DNA of 64,000 nt from positions 4,256,355 to 4,320,354 of the forward strand of contig CM042970.1 of assembly GCA_023678885.1 (NCBI GenBank), written 5' to 3'. The notes under the pieces were generated by a model. The model did no database searches. It had not been told where the DNA came from and saw nothing but the letters and a program-made list of their open reading frames with translations. Positions within the stretch are counted from its first letter, which is position 1, and the number at the start of each line of letters is the position of its first letter. Shown one piece after another: positions 56,443 through 64,000 of this stretch. A program made the translations under genes and the position numbers. Origin of the DNA: Pogostemon cablin. Taxonomy: Eukaryota; Streptophyta; Magnoliopsida; Lamiales; Lamiaceae.

Positions 56443-59400
56443 ATGAGGACCAGCCTCTTCAGCCGTCGGAATATAAGGCAGGGAGCTCTTCTAGCTGTCG
56501 GATCCGCGAAGATAAAGCTAATGCTGGCGAGTTGCATACTGTTCACATTAATCGTGCTCGCAGGACGCACGACGTCGTTTATAGGATGGAAGCAACACGC
56601 TGTCTCCCTCCCCCGATCCTCTCTGCCTCGGTGAGATTTGTTCAAATCGTTTAACTTTTTCGCGTGATTTACGGCCTTGCTTTAGTTTAAACTTGGAATT
56701 ACTTCGCATTATTTTTTACTTAAATCATTGGATTCGGCTAATTAATGTTTGGGGTTTTACTGTTCTTTTTTGTGACACTATTTATTATTAATCTTATTTT
56801 GTTGCTTATAAATGTTCATATATATCTTAATTACCCCTTTTGTGTAATTTTCTCAGTATTACCTGGAAAAAAGTTAAAGTTAGGACTTAGGAGAAGCGAA
56901 AATTGAGATTTCTACCAGTGTGATAAATTAGTAAGGATTTGGATCTCATTTTTGTGGAATCTTACTGTTGTTGGGCTTAATTGAGGTAAAATGACGAGCA
57001 TTGGGTGGAATATTATCTGTGAATGTACAACGTGTTTGCCTAGTTGAGTTTCACCGTAAGCGGTAGATTGATTGATAATGTTAAATCGACAATAAGTATA
57101 GCAACATTGTTAAGCTTGCAATATTTGCATTTTATTCTCCTATATAGTATTTTGATTTATCACAGTTTGTAGATCGTATCTTGATTTCCATTAGCAGTTT
57201 AAAATTTCAAATAATATTAAAATAATTTTATAGCATTTTACTATTCTATCGTATGTTGATTTCTGAAGTTGTTCTGTAAAGATTCTTGTGGTTAGGAAAA
57301 AAAAAATTGGGAGAGAATGATGAGAGTTTGTAGATCCTACCTTGAATTCCATTTAGCAACTTAAAGTTACAAATAATATTAAAATTAATTATACTGCTTT
57401 TACAAACTTGAATACGCATTTATTATTAAGATCGATTAGTATTTTAAATGTAGGTTTGGGGAATGATTTGAACTTCCAACCTCCTGTCTATTAGAGGAGG
57501 GCTAGATGCCACCTCCCCAAGCATAAGTTGATCATAACGATCATGTTTTATAGCCATGTTGATGGAGTTTAATGCTTTCTAAACTCACTTCCATCCAAAA
57601 CCTGCTGTCAATTTGAGGCCTTCCTCTTTTTTGTTGTAGTATAGATCTTTCATTTATTTTAGCAGATATTCTGTTTCTTTGGGCATATTCTTCTGGAATC
57701 TATTGATTTCTGAAGTTGTTCAATGAAGATTCTTACGGACTTCACTGATATCGTTTAGAAAATAAAAAAGGGGAGGGGTTGATGGGTTGGGTTTCTATTT
57801 GGCCTCGATTTACTTAGGCATAACTTTGTCAGAGAATAATAGCATAACGGATATGATTTCATTTCATTCCTGAAACTATAGAAAATAATGGTGCCTTGTA
57901 TTTCTAGATGATTTACTTTTTATTCCATTTGTCATTATCTTGGAGCTCCTTCTAAATCTGCATTTCCTCTTTCAAGTGAATTAATCATATGTAATAAACT
58001 GCTCAATTCACGACATTGATGATAAGCTCTCACCATTAAGTATCAAATAATTATGTACAATACAAAACACATGTTTAGGAAATTGGAAGTTTATTTATGT
58101 ATGCATGCGTGCGTGCATGCATGGTTTACAGGTATGCAAATGCACAAAAACAACATTAAAACAAATATTTTTTTTCTCTGCACTAATGCTGACTTTATAT
58201 GTGATTGCAGGAGAGGATACACCATATTGATTAACACATGGAAAAGAAACGATCTTTTGAAGGCTTCCATATCCCATTATGCATCATGTCCTGGACTTGA
58301 TTCTGTACATATTGTTTGGAGTGAACCCGACCCTCCTTCAGAATCTCTCATCAGCTTTCTAAGCCATGCTATAAAGTCAAATTCCGAAGATAGTCACGAA
58401 ATTGAGTTGAAATTCGATATTAATAAGGAAGACAGTTTAAATAACAGATTTAAAGAAATCAATGATTTGAAGTCTGATGTTGTATTCTCTATTGATGATG
58501 ACATTATATTTCCCTGCACGACTGTGGAATTTGCTTTCAATGTATGGCAAAGCGCGCCAGATACGATGGTGGGATTTGTGCCTCGTGTTCACTGGGTTAA
58601 TAAGTTGGTAAGCTCTATAAACCTGTTTATACAAAACTCTATTTGTGACAAAAAAAATCCTAAGGTTGAGATCAGCACTGTATTTGTAATTATCATATTT
58701 TCACTTTTGTTTTGAACAAGTTTAATTTCTGTAAAATTTCCGAATTTGATCAATTTTTAATTTCTTAGTATGACATGTTTTTTTTTTTTCCTTTTTCTTT
58801 GACTACTATGTATTGCACATGCAATATGTTTGACATAATTCCCTAATAAATCAACTGCGCTCTAGGTCTGTCCAATTTGCTTCTGTTCTCATGCATATTG
58901 TAAGCCTCATGTATGTGAATGTTTTGAGAGTATGCTTTTACAACATTTGTTACTTCTTAGGTTGTATATTTATCTTGATTGCGCTACAATGAATCTAAGA
59001 ACTGTTAATTGTGGTACTTGTAGTTAAGTTTATGCAACAAAAAAGCCAAAGAGGTATTAGATTTACAGTAAGTTGGCAAGTTTCCTGTGTTAACCATTAT
59101 ACAGTAAAATTTCGGTATCGGCCCATACATGCTTTAACTAAATGGTAAGATTTTTAGTGATCAATAACAAAGGCTAATTTTGAGATGCTGCATAACGATA
59201 AACATTTAATTTGGTGGTGACCTTAATCTGATTTGTCTGAGATAGGTAACTTCAGTTGTCACTTGGAAGTTGGAATCAAGTGACATCATGATTTTCTTTG
59301 AACTGTCGTCTTTTGGATTATGTTTTAAATTTTGGGCTCATAGCTCTTTGCACTCTGATTTTTTTGGTTGTTTCAGAAGGACAGCCAGAAGTATTTCTAT

Positions 59401-60324
59401 AGTGGATGGTGGTCTGTTTGGTGGACGGGCACGTATAGTATAATTCTGTCGAAAGCTGCCTTCTTTCATAAGAAATATCTCGCTATGTACACTTATGAGA
59501 TGCCATCATCCATTCGAGAATACGTGACCAAAAACAGGTACTTTTAGAGTGATATACTTCAATTTATAATTTCTTGTTCAATTCATTTGTTTCTCTCTCC
59601 TTCCTCAAACCATCAAATACTTTTTTTCACTGTGTATTTACCAGGAATTGTGAAGATATTGCAATGTCTTTCCTCGTCGCAAACGCAACTGGTGCTCCTC
59701 CTATTTGGGTGAAAGGTAGAATAATTTTGTTTATATAAAAAATAATTACTTGATAAACTTTCAACTTTGCTCCCTAGTTTGCCTCTTGATCTGGTTTGGT
59801 CTGTCTAATTGAATCAGAACTTGCTGCTTCTTTCCAACTCTGCTCAATTTCAATGTGTAGGGAGTCATGATACCTCTAACATTAATATTCGACAACCCAC
59901 CGGATGATTTTGAATTTAGAAAAAAATATGGGAAGAAGTCTTTCCAAGAAAACCTTGTTTTGTGAAGTGAAGAGCTCATAAGAATAATGTACCTTGGTCC
60001 TTATTCTATGTTGGTTCTGGAGTGATAAGTGATTAAAATTCATGAATATAAGAGAATATTAGACTGTGGAAGCATAATAACTGTCGAATATTTTATACAC
60101 AGTTCATAATCTGAACCAGGATATATCACTATACACCTTATGCTACGTATTGTTGTGATGTAGGTAACATTTTTGAGATTGGTTCCACCGGAATTAGTAG
60201 CTTGGGAGGACACAACGAAAAAAGAAGCGAATGTGTGAATCGTTTCGTGGCAGAATATGGGCGGATGCCCTTGGTATCAACTACAGTGAAGGCAGTAGAC
60301 AGCCGTTTTAGTTGGTTTTGGTGA
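56443..60324 (+). CDS. Glycosyltransferase family 64 (exostosin-like C-terminal domain) protein
   Basis: Five exons: 56443-56630, 58211-58607, 59377-59537, 59645-59715 and 60164-60324, all GT-AG and in phase, giving 325 aa. A short basic cytosolic N-terminus is followed by a membrane anchor at about residues 26-40, the type II layout of Golgi enzymes. The GT64 domain begins RGYTILINTWKRNDLL, contains HIVWSEPDPP, the metal- and nucleotide-sugar-binding SIDDDI motif (Asp158-160), then GFVPRVHWV, WWSVWWTGTYSIILSKAAFF, EDIAMSFLVANATGAPPIWV, and ends AVDSRFSWFW. This matches the single-domain plant GT64 proteins of the At1g80290 type. Plant GT64 members act in glycosylation of sphingolipids or cell-surface glycans; donor and acceptor cannot be told here. 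Exon 1 is separated by a 1.6-kb intron. Convergent with the GT47 gene. Confidence 0.92.
57430..57530. repeat. Possible SINE remnant in GT64 intron 1
   Basis: TTTGGGGAATGATTTGAACT, a CCTCCTGTCTATTAGAGGAGG hairpin-like segment and GATGCCACCTCCCC look like part of a tRNA-derived SINE in reverse orientation, but neither promoter box is good. Confidence 0.25.
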
Positions 60325-61126
60325 TGATGGGCGTGGTTTATCGGGCCATTGCTCGACCATTTTCCCGCTCGATTTTCACATGCTAATTCATGCTAGTTAA
60401 TCCCACGCTTATAGGTTTGTATTCTGTAGTAGTGATTATCAACTGGTGATGGAAAGAGGATGAGCATTATTCATGTTAGGCTCTTCACTTCTTTTGTACC
60501 TTTGGTGTTTATTATTGTATTTTTATGTGTTGCAAATGGACTCACCTCTTATCCTGTGTTTTATATGGTCGTAGAATCGTGCCCAACCAAACCACTAACA
60601 CTTTCCTTTCACTTATTAAAATACTTTAGGTTTTTAAATAAGAATAATACTATTACAATACAGAATAATAGTAATGAGTTGATATCCTAACACTCGAAGA
60701 CATGGATATAATTTTGAGTTGCAAGTACTACGGTCTGCCATACGATCATACAAATGTATATCACTCCAATGTAATCTACCAAACAGATCCTCACCTGATT
60801 AAATATTTAATTTTTGGACAAATAGATGAATAAAATTATGAGACAATACTACAAAAAACTGACTCTACATTATTGACCTTCTGTATGCTATAAGATGACC
60901 ATGCCGTGTGATCACTTTGAGAAAGGAAAATTTACTCACCATGACGGAAAGATTAACCTGCAGAATAATGAATTAGACCATACACGAGAGCAGATATTTA
61001 TCGTTGAGTTGCTGAATGCATGCACTCTCCAGGATGGACTGGCTGAGTTGAGCATAAGGACGCATCTAGAAGCTCGAAATACCACCTAACCGTGAACTTC
61101 AGTATCGTGGTGTATTACGAGTAGAG
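60325..61126. other. Intergenic spacer between convergent glycosyltransferase genes
   Basis: About 800 bases that must hold both 3' untranslated regions. Small open frames at 60460-60690 and 60895-61089 have no domain and are not called. Confidence 0.5.
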
Positions 61127-63481
61127 CTACTCGCTGAGGAACTGTGGACTATGAAGCTGATTTAACCTACTAGACCGTATGGAATGCAGGATCATGTGAA
61201 AGAGATCATATCGAACGGGTTTAGGATTCCAGAGGAAATGCTTCTGCAACTTCTTAATGTTGGTTTGCATGGTGATGTATCTTTGAGAAGGGATTGCTAA
61301 TAGTATCTCCTTCAGCTTGGGAATGTCCTTCTCAGCTACAAAAACAGAAAAGGCTTCCCAATTGAGAACGTCATTGAGTGGAGGAACAAAATTATCAGCA
61401 ATAATCACCGGGACACATTCATAATATATAGCCTCAACAATTCTTGGGCTGTTGACTTCATATCCCATGGGACAAATGCAGTATTTGCTTGATTTCATGT
61501 GCAGACTATATGACATCTTCCTTGATACTCTGTTAGGTAATGGCCCATAAATCCTCATGTCCCCGTCTTTGTTGCTCCAGTGCTTTAGAAGTATAGGACG
61601 GACTCTGCCATGCCTGTTTCCAGCAAAGAAAGCCAGTATAGGGCGCTGTGATACTCTTCTTCCGCCGATGTTTCTCAAAGGCCTTCTAGGATTCCTTATG
61701 GTAGTTTCTGGTAGGGATACATCTTTTACAGGGTAAAAGATACCCTCTGACGCATCTGCATTACACAGAACTTTAATGGTGTTTCTTATGAGCTCCTTGT
61801 GCTCCTTTAAAATATAAGGACCCTGTAAATGGTGCAAGATCAAGGATGTGAGAGAGAAATATATGAAAATAGAAGACCAGACAACAAAACTTGCATCAAA
61901 TCCACCCCCAACCCCACAATCCCAAACCATATTACTCCTATAATTTAGATGCGTTGAAAGCAAGAAATTAATTGAGTGGTTTCAAAATTCTAGACTAATT
62001 GATGAACAAATGTGAGAAAAGATAGATTCCATCCGAACTACTTTATAACACCATGCTATGAACAAGATCAACAAGAATATTAAATTTTCCATTCGCGAGT
62101 TGAGTCAAAGAGGTGCCAAAGACTTATTCTTTGTATCACACTACCAATTCATCTGCTTTGAAAAACAAAAAGTAATGGTACACTAAGATACTCTCTGCAC
62201 TTGTGTAAACTATTACAGTATTACTCCAAATTATACAGAACCAATGACTAAAAGCGTATCCTCACACGCTATTTCTGGTGAGCTTTCTACTGACGTAAGA
62301 CAATCTCTCTTTTGAGAATAACATAATCCAACACTCTCATACAACACTGATGAAATGCAGTATTGGAATATGGTATGAGAAAGAAGTTTGGATCAATGTA
62401 GATCAAGCCACTAATTGTCAGCAGTTTTTAAGTCTCAAAAGGAACATAAAAAACATGTGGTTTTCCTTTGTTTCTTTTAACTATCGCAATTATTAGATTA
62501 CGTATTGTAAGTTTGTATTCCAATATTTCATTGTAATAATTAGAAGAGTATAATAATATACGAAGGATTTACTATCTCCTGAAAATATAACAAGTTGACT
62601 AACAAATTAAAGACAATGGTACCCAAAACTCTAATAAAACAGGAACCTAAACTAGGAAAATCCTCCCAAGACTTGGCATCCTTTTTAGTTGAAATTTATG
62701 AAACAAAGAACAGAAAGGGCCCAAGAAAGCCCCTTCACTAGAATATCATGAGGCTGTATTAAGTTTTTAGGCTAAATATATATTCAGTAAAACTTCCTTA
62801 TCATCATGGTTCCTAGGTTTAAGGTATTCAAAGGGAAAGAGAAAGTCTTCCAGCCTTTATAAAAGCTCTATTTTGTGAACATAGACTTCAAAGATGAGAA
62901 AACATACCAAGTTGTTATCTTAAAAGATACTTGCATTATTAAAAAAAAGGACATATTAACATATAATGTATCAAGGAGACGGGCATTAGAAACTTTTAGT
63001 GCAGACTGCAGATTAGTCTCTAAATTTAGGGGTTAAGTCTAGATCAGTAAATCGGGGTTTCCATTGTCACATATGTTAGCTAAACACATACAACACCAAG
63101 ATAATATTATTCATGACGTAAAATTACCATACCCAATCGTGGCAAGCAACAAGAAAATGATCTGATCCACGAGTACGATTCCAGAATGGATACTTGGCAG
63201 CAAGCATGTTAACATAGTCCCGCAGAAAGATAGACAGTGGCCTCATATTACGTGAATTTGGAACATAAAGAGCCATTTGCAACTGGCGTGTACTGTTTGG
63301 AAGATAAAACAAGTGAGCCCTTTGTGGGTCCTTTGTGACAAATTGCTTGCTTTCTTGCATCAGCTTCATGAACCACCCTTCAGATGAGTAAATTCCAGAA
63401 AGTGGAGGGCGATGAAAAATAGGCATTTCTCCATCTTTATATATGTAAACTTTGAGCATCTGCTCCATCCACTCATAACTC
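61127..63481 (-). CDS. Exostosin-like GT47 glycosyltransferase, 3' part (gene continues beyond window)
   Basis: Two minus-strand exons are visible: 63481-63133 and 61822-61127, joined by a GT-AG intron in phase 0 across the motif HDW|GPY. The first starts mid-codon after an acceptor and reads SYEWMEQMLKVYIYKDGEMP; later YPFWNRTRGSDHFLVACHDW. The last exon has VSLPETTIR, RPILAFFAGNRHGRVRP, the SKYCICPMGYEVNSPRIVEA nucleotide-sugar-binding region, YYECVPVIIADNFVPP and RYDLFHMILHSIRSSRLN. These are hallmarks of plant GT47 proteins of the probable-glycosyltransferase At5g03795/At5g11610 kind, which are Golgi type II membrane proteins. The N-terminal exons with the anchor lie beyond 64000. Substrate is unknown. 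The visible part is intact. Confidence 0.92.
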
Positions 63482-64000
63482 CTGAAATCAGAATTTTATC
63501 ACAACAGCAAAAAAGGACAATAGATGCCATCATTCCACTACGACTCTGTACACTACCCATTGCCTACTAGGGATTTACCATTTTGTAACAGGATTTTCCC
63601 CTTTCTTAATGAGACCATCAAGTTATACTTTATTCAAGTTGACTATGTAGTAAAATGAACAGCTAAGACTTGTTTGGACACTCCAGCAGCAATAATTCAT
63701 GGCCAAAGAGATACTTTAAGTATCAACTCTGGAATAGGAAAACAACTTGTCGGATTGATATGGTGGAGTCACATGGTATATATCAAAAATCAAAATATCT
63801 GTTAAATTGCAGTAGCAGTGTTACCCTTCCTATACCTAAGTTAAGAATATTAGACTATTCCAAAACACCTATATAAATCTTAACACAGAGTAGCAGAGAA
63901 AAGTAGTGCAAGAAAAGCCTATTTGAAAGTAACAAGAAGCTCATAAGAGTTTAATAATCAACATCAGGAGAATTAAGGGTATCAGCATTCAGAGCAAGGC
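63482..64000 (-). other. Intron of the GT47 gene, running out of the window
   Basis: No further GT47 exon could be found up to 64000; a plus-strand open frame at 63670-63876 lacks any domain. The upstream exons are presumably beyond the window. Confidence 0.5.

Noticed and set aside
60460..61089. Two small open frames between the glycosyltransferase genes
   Set aside because: No domain; they fall where both 3' untranslated regions should lie.
1..64000. Bacterial-type defence system, CRISPR or operon
   Set aside because: No regularly spaced repeats with unique spacers, no compact polycistronic genes; gene structure is that of a plant nuclear genome.

Overview
The window is nuclear DNA of a flowering plant, most likely a eudicot. 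It is AT-rich, its genes have GT-AG introns, and the families are plant-type: a PIP1 aquaporin, the proteasome lid subunit RPN8, a FAS1-domain protein, a plant GT64 glycosyltransferase and a plant GT47 exostosin-like protein. Small Stowaway MITEs, SINEs, LINEs, hAT and Mutator-like DNA elements and long solo LTRs fill the gaps. The species cannot be named from the sequence; an asterid is a guess. There is no operon, CRISPR array or prokaryotic feature.

Layout. 0-19 kb is repeat-derived: a 2.5-kb hAT-like element carrying GC-rich passenger DNA (544-3027), a SINE, a solo LTR (3924-6921) containing a second solo LTR (4779-6155), and LTR-like and tandem-repeat DNA to about 13 kb. An intronless FAS1-domain gene follows (19088-19603). 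RPN8 is complete on the minus strand (26240-22234, 10 exons, 310 aa). From about 27.7 to 30.3 kb a Mutator-like element with inverted termini carries a broken ABCG-transporter fragment, itself split by a solo LTR (28041-29440). 31.1-36.1 kb holds a small hAT element, a LINE fragment and a decayed Copia pol region. A complete PIP1 aquaporin is on the minus strand (38749-37629, 4 exons, 286 aa). 39-56 kb is again repeats: a 114/89-bp tandem array, solo LTRs at 40144-41408, 42541-44458 and 49857-51557, a TIR element (46131-47301), two LINE copies meeting head-to-head near 49575, and MITEs. The right end has a complete five-exon GT64 gene (56443-60324, 325 aa) convergent with the 3' part of a GT47 exostosin-like gene (63481-61127) that runs off the window.

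The live genes are unrelated housekeeping or cell-surface functions, except the last two, which are both exostosin-like glycosyltransferases in a tail-to-tail pair. The strongest unusual signals are (1) the ABCG-capturing element whose ABCG frame is restored exactly when the solo LTR and one target-site copy are removed, and (2) six long solo LTRs, five with perfect 5-bp target duplications, and no full-length LTR element anywhere in 64 kb.
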